A DNA stretch of 64,000 bases from Dyadobacter arcticus (GTDB lineage Bacteria; Bacteroidota; Bacteroidia; Cytophagales; Spirosomataceae): assembly GCF_011762185.1 (NCBI RefSeq), contig NZ_JAASQJ010000006.1, positions 62,001 through 126,000 on the forward strand, given 5' to 3'. Positions 19,181-27,028 of the stretch are shown one piece after another; the first letter of the stretch is position 1; each line of letters starts with the position of its first letter. Under the pieces are notes generated by a model, which had not been told where the DNA came from, made no database searches, and was given only the letters and a program-made list of their open reading frames with translations. Position numbers and translations under genes: made by a program.

Positions 19181-20281
19181 ATGTCAATAGCAACACCAGT
19201 GGAAACCAACATCTCTGACACGCTTTATCCACGATCAACCAAAGGGTCCAGGAAATTCTGGAATTTTTCACCCGGCTTCATTGGTGTCAACTTCCTGATT
19301 GGAATTGCGATCACACTATCATCTTGCCCTTCTTGCTTCCTAAGTTTATCCGGCATTCGGGATATTTGGGATAACATTTTGGAGTCATTTGTGATGTCAT
19401 GTGTGCTGAGTTATGGTGGCTTCATGTTTGAAGATTATTTTGACAGGACCATTTCCTGGATCCAATTTCCGGTTAAAAGGCTTGTGCTGGAATGCTTGTG
19501 CTACTTTTTATATGTGTTTGTTGCCAGCTTCATTATCATTTTTATCATCCTTTATTTTTTTCGCGAATCGTTTACATTAAGGAATATTCCGTGGAAAGAC
19601 ATGGTCAATTGGACTAAATTCCCCATGCAGATCTCCTTCGTGATAACATTTATATTGATCAGCCGATCGTTTCTGCTGGAATGGCGCAAGGCTGCTATTG
19701 AGGCGGAACAACTTAAAACGGAGCGTTTTGCACAGCAATTTCAGTCGCTGAAAGACCAATTAAATCCTCATTTTCTTTTCAATTCGCTGAATGTACTGAG
19801 TAACCTGGTTTATGAAAATGCGGATACGTCGGCGCGGTTTATTAATAAATTGTCGAAGATTTACCGGTATGTCCTGGATGTACAGCAGGAGGAATTGGTA
19901 TCATTGGAAAAGGAGCTTGACTTCGCTGAAAATTATCTGTCGCTGCAAAAGATCCGGTTTGAGGAAAGCTTGCAATACCATATTGATGTTGGTCAAAAGA
20001 CGGGTTTCCTGCCGCCACTATCATTGCAATTGCTATTGGAAAATGCGATCAAGCATAACATTGCATCCGTCGAAAAGCCATTGAAAATCGAAATAGCAAT
20101 GGCTGATCAGGTTTTGACCGTGAAAAATAATCTTCAATTGAAAAGCAGCATTTCGGAAGATTCGACTGGCATTGGGCTTTCAAATATCAGCAAACGATAT
20201 GAGTTGTTGAGCAAGGAGCGGATTTCGATTTTGAATGATGGGGATTCGTTTATTGTGAAATTGCCGTTGTTGAGTGTTTGA
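19181..20281 (+). CDS. LytS-type sensor histidine kinase
   Basis: The start ATG at 19181 is chosen (4 bp after the previous stop) over an upstream TTG that would overlap it. About four membrane segments fill residues 25-175. They are followed by the His_kinase domain with the phosphorylatable His in LNPHFLFNSLN, the segment SLEKELDFAENYLSLQKIRFE, and an ATPase domain (N box LLLENAIKHNI, G box STGIGLSNISKRYELL). No extracytoplasmic sensor domain is visible, so the signal is probably sensed in the membrane. The cognate regulator is encoded 37 bp downstream. Confidence 0.92.
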   Translation: MSIATPVETNISDTLYPRSTKGSRKFWNFSPGFIGVNFLIGIAITLSSCPSCFLSLSGIRDIWDNILESFVMSCVLSYGGFMFEDYFDRTISWIQFPVKRLVLECLCYFLYVFVASFIIIFIILYFFRESFTLRNIPWKDMVNWTKFPMQISFVITFILISRSFLLEWRKAAIEAEQLKTERFAQQFQSLKDQLNPHFLFNSLNVLSNLVYENADTSARFINKLSKIYRYVLDVQQEELVSLEKELDFAENYLSLQKIRFEESLQYHIDVGQKTGFLPPLSLQLLLENAIKHNIASVEKPLKIEIAMADQVLTVKNNLQLKSSISEDSTGIGLSNISKRYELLSKERISILNDGDSFIVKLPLLSV

Positions 20282-20317
20282 AGATAATTCCCTCCGTTTT
20301 AATAAAATGCCTTGTAA

Positions 20318-21067
20318 ATGAAAATTTTGATCATCGAAGACGAGAAGCCCGCCGCCCGCCGTCTCATACAACTCTTAACGGAAAAACTACCGCAATCCGA
20401 AATTCTGGGGAACCTGGATACGGTGACGGCGGCTGTGGATTGGTTTACCAAAAATCCCCAACCTGACCTGATCTTTCTTGACATTCAACTAGCAGACGGC
20501 ATCAGTTTCGAAATTTTTGAAAAGGCTAAGGTTACTGCTCCTATCATTTTCTGCACCGCCTTTGACCAATATGCAATTAAGGCCTTCAAGCTCAACAGCA
20601 TTGATTATCTCCTCAAACCAATTGATCCCGAAGAATTGGGGAATGCACTGGATAAATTTCAGTCGGGTAGGAAGGAGCGTGCTATCTCCCTTGAACAGAT
20701 CAGAAACCTGATCCAACCTACAAAAACTTTTAAAAACCGCTTTCTGGTAAAAATCGGCGAACGTATTCAGACCATCGATGTACACGACATTGCGTACTTT
20801 TTCAGTGAGGAAAAGGTGACGCTGCTGCAAACGAGGCAGTCCAAGAAATACATTGTGGATTATACGTTGGATGAAATCGAGGATATGGTTTCGCCGGAGC
20901 AATTTTTCAGGCTTAATCGGAAGTATATCAGCGCTATTGGGGCGATTAAGGAGGTTTTTACTTATTCAAATAGCCGGTTGAAAATCCATTTGGAGCATTG
21001 TACTGATAATGATATTCTGATCAGTCGGGAGAAGATGGGGGCTTTTAAGGAATGGCTGGGGCAGTAG
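20318..21067 (+). CDS. LytTR-family response regulator
   Basis: This 249-residue protein has a receiver domain (about 1-120; acidic pocket IIEDE, phospho-acceptor Asp55 in LIFLDIQLADG, conserved Lys in YLLKPID) and a C-terminal LytTR DNA-binding domain (about 140-245; DIAYFFSEEKVTLLQT, FFRLNRKYISAIGAI). It is the partner of the LytS-type kinase just upstream. LytTR regulators usually bind paired direct repeats upstream of target promoters; no such pair was identified with certainty here. Confidence 0.93.
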   Translation: MKILIIEDEKPAARRLIQLLTEKLPQSEILGNLDTVTAAVDWFTKNPQPDLIFLDIQLADGISFEIFEKAKVTAPIIFCTAFDQYAIKAFKLNSIDYLLKPIDPEELGNALDKFQSGRKERAISLEQIRNLIQPTKTFKNRFLVKIGERIQTIDVHDIAYFFSEEKVTLLQTRQSKKYIVDYTLDEIEDMVSPEQFFRLNRKYISAIGAIKEVFTYSNSRLKIHLEHCTDNDILISREKMGAFKEWLGQ

Positions 21068-21083
21068 GAATTTCTCTTTTTCT

Positions 21084-21144
21084 TGCCACGAATGCACAAA
21101 TGGAGCACGAATGCTTTTCGTGCTTCATTCGTGCATTCGTGGCA
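21084..21144. repeat. Nested inverted repeat after the LytTR gene
   Basis: The outer arms TGCCACGAATGCAC (21084-21097) and its complement (21131-21144) enclose a second pair, AGCACGAA (21104-21111) and TTCGTGCT (21117-21124). The octamer CGAATGCA-type motif recurs in both, so the element looks like a decayed array of short repeats folded into a hairpin. It may end transcription of the two-component genes, although no long T-run follows. Confidence 0.85.
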
Positions 21145-21202
21145 TTAAACCATTAAGGCACGGATTTTGAGAACATTATCTTGTAAATTTTTTCAGAAGA
21201 TT

Positions 21203-21976
21203 ATGAGAGCAATATGGTCAGGGTCGATTGGGTTCGGCCTCGTTAATATTCCCGTCAAACTTTTCAGCGCAACGCAAGGCAGCGAGCTGGATCTTGACAT
21301 GCTGGACAAAAAAGATCACGCCAATATTAAATTCCACCGCGTTAATGCCAATACAGGCAAGGAAGTCGAGTGGGAAAACATTGTCAAAGGATATAAAGTA
21401 GAGGATGATTATGTGATTCTGGATGACAAGGATTTTGAAAAAGCCAGTCCTGAAAAAACCAAGATCATCGAAATTGCTGAATTTATCAATGAAAAAGACA
21501 TTGACAGCATTTACTACGAAACCCCTTATTATCTCCAGCCTGAAAAATCAGGCGCAAAACCCTACGCGCTCCTTCGTGAAGCTTTAAAAAAAACGGGTAA
21601 GGCCGGTTTAGGAACGTACGTCCTTCGAAACCGGGAAAGTCTTGTATTGATCAAACCACAGGGTGACCTATTGATTCTGAATAAAATCCGGTTTCAGGAA
21701 GAGATAAGAGATACCGTAGACCTGAACATTCCTGACATCGCAGTAAAACCTGCCGAAATGAATATGGCAATCCAGCTGATCGAGCAGCTTACCACCGACT
21801 TCGACATTTCCAGATATAAGGATACGTATAATGAAAATCTGCTAAAACTCATCATGGCGAAGGCAAAAGGCAAGAAACCAGCCTCGCCAAAAATGAAGAT
21901 TGTCCATTCGAAAAGTAAGGATCTGATGGCGCAATTGAAAGAAAGTCTTGCGGCTCCAAAAAGAAAGGCATCATGA
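21203..21976 (+). CDS. ku: Ku protein, bacterial non-homologous end joining
   Basis: The start at 21203 (MRAIWSGSIGFGLVNIPVKL) gives the canonical Ku N-terminus, and the upstream in-frame codon is rejected. The 257 residues cover the Ku core (FHRVNANTGKEVEWENIVKGY, FEKASPEKTKIIEI, YYLQPEKSGAKPYALLREAL, GLGTYVLRNRESLVLIKPQG) with a basic C-terminal tail rich in Lys. Ku forms a dimer ring that binds broken DNA ends and recruits LigD. Its stop overlaps the start of the LigD polymerase gene (ATGA), so the two are translationally coupled. Confidence 0.95.
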   Translation: MRAIWSGSIGFGLVNIPVKLFSATQGSELDLDMLDKKDHANIKFHRVNANTGKEVEWENIVKGYKVEDDYVILDDKDFEKASPEKTKIIEIAEFINEKDIDSIYYETPYYLQPEKSGAKPYALLREALKKTGKAGLGTYVLRNRESLVLIKPQGDLLILNKIRFQEEIRDTVDLNIPDIAVKPAEMNMAIQLIEQLTTDFDISRYKDTYNENLLKLIMAKAKGKKPASPKMKIVHSKSKDLMAQLKESLAAPKRKAS

Positions 21977-22884
21977 AAAAGAAAGCCGAGTTAACACATT
22001 TGGACAAAATATATTGGCCCGACGAGAAGATTACCAAAGGCGACCTGCTGGAATATTACAGTAAAATTGCCCCCTATATCCTGCCTTACCTGAAAAACAG
22101 GGCATTGTCGATGAGGCGAAACCCAAATGGCATTAACGAGCCAGGCTTTTTCCAGAAGGATGTCGGTGACCATGCTCCTGATTGGTTAACAACAGCGGAA
22201 ATACATGCAGAGTCGACTGATAAGATGGTTAATTACTTGGTTGTTAATGATGTAGATAGCTTGTTGTATGCTGCCAATCTCGGCTGCATTGAGATGAACC
22301 CCTGGAATTCGACCATTAATAAGCTGGAATATCCGGATTACATTGTCATGGATATCGACCCGTCCCCAAAAAACACCTTCGACGATGTGATAGAAGTTGC
22401 CCTTACGATTAAAGACATCCTTGACCGGATCGGCATTGACGGTTATTGCAAAACTTCCGGGTCAAGAGGGTTGCATGTTTACATTCCTTTTCACAAAAAA
22501 TATGATTATGATGCTGCCCGAAGTTTCGCCGAAATCCTGGCAAGCTTGGTAACTGAATACCTCCCGGGCCTAACTACATTGGAACGATCACTTGCCAAGC
22601 GTAAGAAAAATCACATTTATGTCGATTTCCTTCAAAATCGGATCGCACAGACGCTTGCTTGTGCGTACAGTGTCCGCCCCAAACCGGGCGCAACAGTTTC
22701 TGCTCCGCTGGAATGGAGCGAGGTAAAAAAGGGTTTGAGCCCGAAGCAATTTACGATCAATAATATGCTGGACAGGGTGAAAGAAAAGGGCGACCTTTTC
22801 AAAGGCGTCCTTGGAAAAGGAATAGATCTCCAGAAAGCATTGCAACAACTGGACGCATTGCATGAGACAAAAAGCTCGCAATAA
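21973..22884 (+). CDS. LigD-type polymerase (primase-polymerase) domain protein, stand-alone
   Basis: The 303 residues match the archaeo-eukaryotic primase-like PolDom of LigD: IYWPDEKITKGDLLEYY at the N-terminus, the metal-binding D127-x-D129 in YIVMDIDPS, the SGSRGLHVYIP motif, a third acidic residue in HIYVDFLQN, and RPKPGATVSAPLEWSEV. This domain fills gaps and adds ribonucleotides during end joining. The ATP-dependent ligase and the phosphoesterase domain, often fused in LigD, are absent here, so a ligase must come from elsewhere. It overlaps ku by 4 bp. Confidence 0.93.
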   Translation: MKKKAELTHLDKIYWPDEKITKGDLLEYYSKIAPYILPYLKNRALSMRRNPNGINEPGFFQKDVGDHAPDWLTTAEIHAESTDKMVNYLVVNDVDSLLYAANLGCIEMNPWNSTINKLEYPDYIVMDIDPSPKNTFDDVIEVALTIKDILDRIGIDGYCKTSGSRGLHVYIPFHKKYDYDAARSFAEILASLVTEYLPGLTTLERSLAKRKKNHIYVDFLQNRIAQTLACAYSVRPKPGATVSAPLEWSEVKKGLSPKQFTINNMLDRVKEKGDLFKGVLGKGIDLQKALQQLDALHETKSSQ

Positions 22885-22962
22885 TGCGATTTTGTTTTCG
22901 GACAGATTAGGAGTTGCTATGAAGTAATATTTACTTTAACGCCTCAACTGTTTCAAATCATC

Positions 22963-24123
22963 ATGAACCTGCCTAACATTAGCAAAACCTTTTTATTCTC
23001 ACTATTTACGGCTCTTTCATCATTTGCAATTTTCACCGGATGCAAATCCGAAGAGAAAAAAGAGGTAGAAACGCAAACTAAATCCAAGCCAGCTGTCATT
23101 GGATATGTCGGTGGATTCCACGGCTTACTCGACACAGATGATATCGAAGCAGATAAGCTCACGCATATTAATTATGCCTTCGTCGACGTGAAGGATGGCA
23201 AAGCTTTTCTTTCGAACCTGAAAACCGACTCGTCGAACTTTCGCAAGCTGAATTTATTAAAAGCAAAGAATCCCGATCTCAAAATCCTCATTTCCCTGGG
23301 TGGGTGGACGTGGAGCGAAAACTTTTCCAATGCAGTTTTAACCGACGCCGCCCGCAAAATTTTTGCCAAAAGCTCCGTTGACTTAATCAGAAAATACGAT
23401 CTGGATGGCGTGGATATTGATTGGGAATATCCAGGAATTCCTGGTGAAGACGGGAATGTATATCGCCCGGACGACAAGCAGAATTACACCTTCATGTTCG
23501 AAGCATTGCGCCGGGAGCTTGACTTTTTTGAAAAAAAAAGCGGTAAAAAGAAATTGCTTACTACTGCCACGGCCGGGTTTATATCTTTTCTGAATACCAC
23601 CGAAATGGGAAAAGCTGCCCAATACCTGGATTTTGTCAACCTGATGACTTACGATCTTTTTCAGGGGGATACTGTGGTGCATCATGCAAACCTTTATCAA
23701 AGCAAATTGTACAATTCGCAACATTCTGTTGACAAGGCAGTTAAAGCTTTTCATGCTGCCGGCGTTCCTATCAATAAGCTGGTCGTGGGAATTCCCTTTT
23801 ATGGCCGGAAGTTCACAGTGGCGAAGCTCGACAAGGGTTTTGGACAGAAGCAAACCGCTCAGGAATATATGGACGGATATACATACTTTAAAGACAGTTT
23901 GGTAAACAAAAAAGGGTTCAAAGCATTCAGGGATGATGTTGCCAAAGTGCCTTACCTCGTAAACGCAACGACCCGCGAAATCCTGATGTATGAGGACGAA
24001 GAGTCAGTGAAAGAGAAATGCAAATATGTATTGGATCAAAAGCTAGGCGGCGTCATGTTTTGGGAATATGGCTCGGATCCGAAACATTACCTGCTGGACG
24101 CGATTGATGAAGTGATGAAATGA
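22963..24123 (+). CDS. GH18 chitinase-like lipoprotein
   Basis: The 386 residues begin with a lipoprotein signal (lipobox FTGC near residue 30), followed by one GH18 TIM barrel. The catalytic DxxDxDxE motif is intact (LDGVDIDWEYPG, residues 147-158, Glu155 as acid), as are SLGGWTWS, NLMTYD and the final MFWEYGSDP. The enzyme would cleave chitin or other beta-1,4-GlcNAc polymers at the surface or in the periplasm. No binding module or SusCD neighbour is present, so this is a single enzyme, not a utilisation locus. It is monocistronic, with a palindromic repeat after its stop. Confidence 0.92.
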   Translation: MNLPNISKTFLFSLFTALSSFAIFTGCKSEEKKEVETQTKSKPAVIGYVGGFHGLLDTDDIEADKLTHINYAFVDVKDGKAFLSNLKTDSSNFRKLNLLKAKNPDLKILISLGGWTWSENFSNAVLTDAARKIFAKSSVDLIRKYDLDGVDIDWEYPGIPGEDGNVYRPDDKQNYTFMFEALRRELDFFEKKSGKKKLLTTATAGFISFLNTTEMGKAAQYLDFVNLMTYDLFQGDTVVHHANLYQSKLYNSQHSVDKAVKAFHAAGVPINKLVVGIPFYGRKFTVAKLDKGFGQKQTAQEYMDGYTYFKDSLVNKKGFKAFRDDVAKVPYLVNATTREILMYEDEESVKEKCKYVLDQKLGGVMFWEYGSDPKHYLLDAIDEVMK

Positions 24124-24137
24124 CTGGAATTTACCAC

Positions 24138-24268
24138 CTAAGAGCCAGAGGCTCGATCGATATCATAAAGACGGATTTCAATCCGTCAATTTAAAAATCT
24201 GACCTGTCCATGGTCCACTGGGTTGAAACCCGGTGCTTCGGAGGATCGGTCGAGCCTCTGGCTCTTGG
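24138..24268. repeat. Compound intergenic palindromic element, full copy
   Basis: Terminal arms AAGAGCCAGAGGCTCGA (24140-24156) and its exact complement (24250-24266) enclose two further hairpins: GACGGATT-TC-AATCCGTC (24170-24187) and ACTGGGTT-GA-AACCCGGT (24217-24234). A related shorter element with the same GCCAGAGGC start and CGGATTTCAATCCG core lies at 34327-34380, so this is a dispersed repeat family. It separates the convergent GH18 and endonuclease V genes. Confidence 0.85.
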
Positions 24269-24298
24269 ATCGCCAAGTTGACGCTTTACCGGTTACAA

Positions 24299-25039
24299 TC
24301 AGAACAACCGCAAGTCATTTACCTCATGATATCCTTCTCTTAACTCCCCAGTCCTGAATAGATTGACATATTCGTGTGCCCGGCGCGTTGGTTCTGGCAG
24401 GCGGTGTTTGCTGATACACTTCATTGCAATTTCCAGGCTGTCCTGAAGGCTCATGTTGTTACCGGGCGAGATAAAAACAGGCTTAAGATTATTTTTGGTT
24501 CTTAACGCAAAGCCAATTTCTTCCTGACGATCTATGACCGAACAATACCTACCCTTTTCATCACCTGGTTCATCATATTTCCCGACCAGCTTTTTTTTCG
24601 CGCAACCCATTGTTACTGTGTCTGTCAAAATCCCAAAATGAGAAGCAATACCCATTCTTCTTGCATGAAGGATGCCATTTCCATCAAACATCACAACATC
24701 AGGTTTATCCGAAATTTGTTCATATGCCTTTAACAGTGCCGGAATTTCTCGGAATGCCAGGTAACCAGGTGCATATGGAAAAGTCGTACTGCTTTTGATC
24801 AGTGAATAACTAACGGGTTGCAGATCCGGGAAACTCAAAATGACGATTCCCGCAAAAACCGTTTCACTATGCAGCGACAGAGAAATATCGGCCCCAGCTA
24901 TGGTTCGGATAGGTCCCAGATATGGATTCAGGTTTAAATATTTTTTCAAATCCTGCTGGACCAGCGTCGCTTCCGCAATGGTCAGCTGATCGTAATTCGA
25001 CTCTGGTGTCTGAACGGTTTGGATTAATTCAGCTGGCAT
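24299..25039 (-). CDS. nfi: Endonuclease V (deoxyinosine 3' endonuclease)
   Basis: The 246 residues carry the family residues in order: Asp51 in IAGADIS, the strand-separating wedge (FPYAPGYLAFRE, with the catalytic Glu), and the metal site and base pocket PDVVMFDGNGILHARRMGIASHFG, followed by TVTMGCAKKKLVGKY. Endonuclease V nicks DNA next to deaminated adenine (inosine) and starts repair. The C-terminus (LPEPTRRAHEYVNLFR) is also typical. Its start is 57 bp from the divergent small membrane-protein gene. Confidence 0.93.
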   Translation of the reverse strand: MPAELIQTVQTPESNYDQLTIAEATLVQQDLKKYLNLNPYLGPIRTIAGADISLSLHSETVFAGIVILSFPDLQPVSYSLIKSSTTFPYAPGYLAFREIPALLKAYEQISDKPDVVMFDGNGILHARRMGIASHFGILTDTVTMGCAKKKLVGKYDEPGDEKGRYCSVIDRQEEIGFALRTKNNLKPVFISPGNNMSLQDSLEIAMKCISKHRLPEPTRRAHEYVNLFRTGELREGYHEVNDLRLF

Positions 25040-25096
25040 GATATTTCCTGTTTAGTGTTGTATTTTATTCAATCATATAAAAACCAGACCATCCGT

Positions 25097-25603
25097 ATGG
25101 AACCTGTTACTGTTAAGCGCAAATGGGCAAATTGGAAGTTTATCGCATTCATTGTGGTATTAATAGCCATTTTCGTGAAATTCTTTGTCCTTAATGACCA
25201 TGATGAGAATGCTCCGGTTACCGTTGAAATGGACCTTTCGCAAGTAGCGTTCCGAAATCAGGATGAAGTGGAGGCGGTTTTAGGAAAAGGAAAGTTAGAC
25301 AGCTACTATAAGGATGAAGAAGCTGGTTGTGACAAATGCCCGAAGATGATTTATCGGGACGGTAAGATTGAGATCATCTACATTAGCGAGATCGCCGACA
25401 GGATTATGCTCAAAGATCTTTCCGATTATGATTTCGAAAACCGGGTTATTCTAGGCCTTCTAAATTTAAAGGAAAATATTGCTCCGAAACTCGACGAGGA
25501 TAAGCTGAAAAGATGGGATAATTACGAAAAGTTTACCCAGATTTCAGCGTTCTCTAATGGTAATGATCTTGACTACATCCTGATAAAGGCCAAGACGAAG
25601 TAA
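25097..25603 (+). CDS. Small single-span membrane protein of unknown function
   Basis: ATG at 25097 (MEPVTVKRK) is preferred over a GTG 14 codons upstream. The 168 residues comprise a short basic N-terminus, one membrane helix (about 12-32) and an exported acidic domain with a CDKCPKM motif (CxxC) and a conserved-looking YRDGKIEIIYISEI strand. It resembles Bacteroidota-restricted anchored proteins; no family is recognised. It is convergent with the DUF5690 gene (105-bp gap). Confidence 0.65.
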   Translation: MEPVTVKRKWANWKFIAFIVVLIAIFVKFFVLNDHDENAPVTVEMDLSQVAFRNQDEVEAVLGKGKLDSYYKDEEAGCDKCPKMIYRDGKIEIIYISEIADRIMLKDLSDYDFENRVILGLLNLKENIAPKLDEDKLKRWDNYEKFTQISAFSNGNDLDYILIKAKTK

Positions 25604-25708
25604 TGCTGCCAGACACGCCTCCCCCGCCCAGAAAGCTGCCATCGTGGAGCTGAAACTGGCAAAATAAGCTGAAATAGATTAAAAGGTGAAATTGAGATTC
25701 TGGCTTTC

Positions 25709-27010
25709 TCACGTGACAGCCATTGTTGAATTACTTTCCCGGCGATTTTTTCCAGTCCTGTACCTTTCAAAATAAATGTTACTCAATGTGAGCAACAACA
25801 GCCCGACGCCAAATTGTACATAGGAAAACTGCATCAAGACCTTAGACCAACTCAGGTCTTTCATGAAAAACTCCTTATATAGAAGCAGTCCGACGCTTCC
25901 CAGATAACCAATGCTTTCGCAGATGTAAACGAAAAAACCAGCATTGGCTTTAACGCGGAACAAGGCAATCATCCGGTCGAAAACAACAGTTTGAAGCACA
26001 GTGTAAGCCAGAAACATCCCCAGCCCGATTAGCAACATCCAGAAAAACCCATTGATCAGGTTTCTTTCAAACAAAAAAGTCGACAGCCCAATCAGGCACA
26101 TTCCCGTGAACAATATGAGATTGGTAAGCCTGAAACCCAATACATTGTCACGCACAAAAGCCAGGGAACCGATCACCGCCAGCACGATAACACCCGTAAT
26201 CATCTCTGTGGTTGTCAGCACACTACTACCCCAACCCGCGTCGATTTCATTCCAGATTTCAATGGTGAAATTATCCCGAAAGTCGCGGACAACAACGAGG
26301 GTAGCATAGAAAATGACGAGGCAAATAATGGGAAGCCCGAGCTGCTTCATCACAAGTCGCTTATCCTGCTTCGTCATTGGCAACCGTTCCGTCCGGAGTT
26401 TAATATCCTCCAATGTGGGCTCCGGGATCACCGATAGCATCCATACAAAAAGAAAAAACAGCGGTAAGAAGAGAAGCCCCATCAAAAATGGCATCCAGAA
26501 TTCTGATATTCCAGGCAATAAAGTATGTATTTCAATATAAGTGGTTTTAAGAATCCCGGAAGCAACTACTACGCTGATATTCAACCCCATAGCAAGCATT
26601 TCCGTAAACTTCCTACCTTCCAGAAAACTAAAAACAACACCCCAAACCATTCCCAGCGGAAGGCCATTAAAGAACAGGAAGATAAAATTATATGGATATG
26701 GGACGAGCCCAAACAGCAGCAGGGCAGTTTCCGCAAACAAGATTAGTCCAATCACCAGCGGAACCCGGGAGCCTGGTTTTAATTCTGAAATGATCTTGAT
26801 ACCCGCAAATTTCGAAAGTGTATATCCTGCGACCTGCGAAATGATCAGGATTGCTTTATAACTGATATCCCAAACTTCCAGCCCGTTATAAAGCCCTGCA
26901 TTAAAAGGCTTTCTGAACGCATACATACAGAAATAAGCCCCGAAAGAGGCTACCAGCGCCCAAATAATGAAAAAGGTATTTGATCGCAGTAGTGATTCTT
27001 TCAGTCGCAT
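25709..27010 (-). CDS. DUF5690 family MFS-like transporter (candidate phosphonate/aminophosphonate carrier)
   Basis: The 433 residues form about 12 membrane segments. The N-terminus (ASFGAYFCMYAFRKPFNAGLY) and the loop FLEGRKFTEMLAMGLNIS resemble organophosphate:phosphate antiporter-like MFS proteins, and a conserved charged stretch (VVRDFRDNFTIEIWNEI) lies mid-protein. The family (DUF5690) has no assigned substrate that I know of. It is the last gene of the phosphonate-type operon, 18 bp after the PbfA-like gene, so uptake of an aminophosphonate or export of a product is the natural guess. Confidence 0.85.
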   Translation of the reverse strand: MRLKESLLRSNTFFIIWALVASFGAYFCMYAFRKPFNAGLYNGLEVWDISYKAILIISQVAGYTLSKFAGIKIISELKPGSRVPLVIGLILFAETALLLFGLVPYPYNFIFLFFNGLPLGMVWGVVFSFLEGRKFTEMLAMGLNISVVVASGILKTTYIEIHTLLPGISEFWMPFLMGLLFLPLFFLFVWMLSVIPEPTLEDIKLRTERLPMTKQDKRLVMKQLGLPIICLVIFYATLVVVRDFRDNFTIEIWNEIDAGWGSSVLTTTEMITGVIVLAVIGSLAFVRDNVLGFRLTNLILFTGMCLIGLSTFLFERNLINGFFWMLLIGLGMFLAYTVLQTVVFDRMIALFRVKANAGFFVYICESIGYLGSVGLLLYKEFFMKDLSWSKVLMQFSYVQFGVGLLLLTLSNIYFERYRTGKNRRESNSTMAVT

Positions 27011-27028
27011 AACATTGGTTTTTGTGAT

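Noticed and set aside
18747-19271. A 174-residue open frame on the minus strand.
   Set aside because: It is antisense to the TPR gene and the kinase start, with no recognisable domain.
23383-23853. A 156-residue open frame on the minus strand.
   Set aside because: It is antisense to the GH18 catalytic region.
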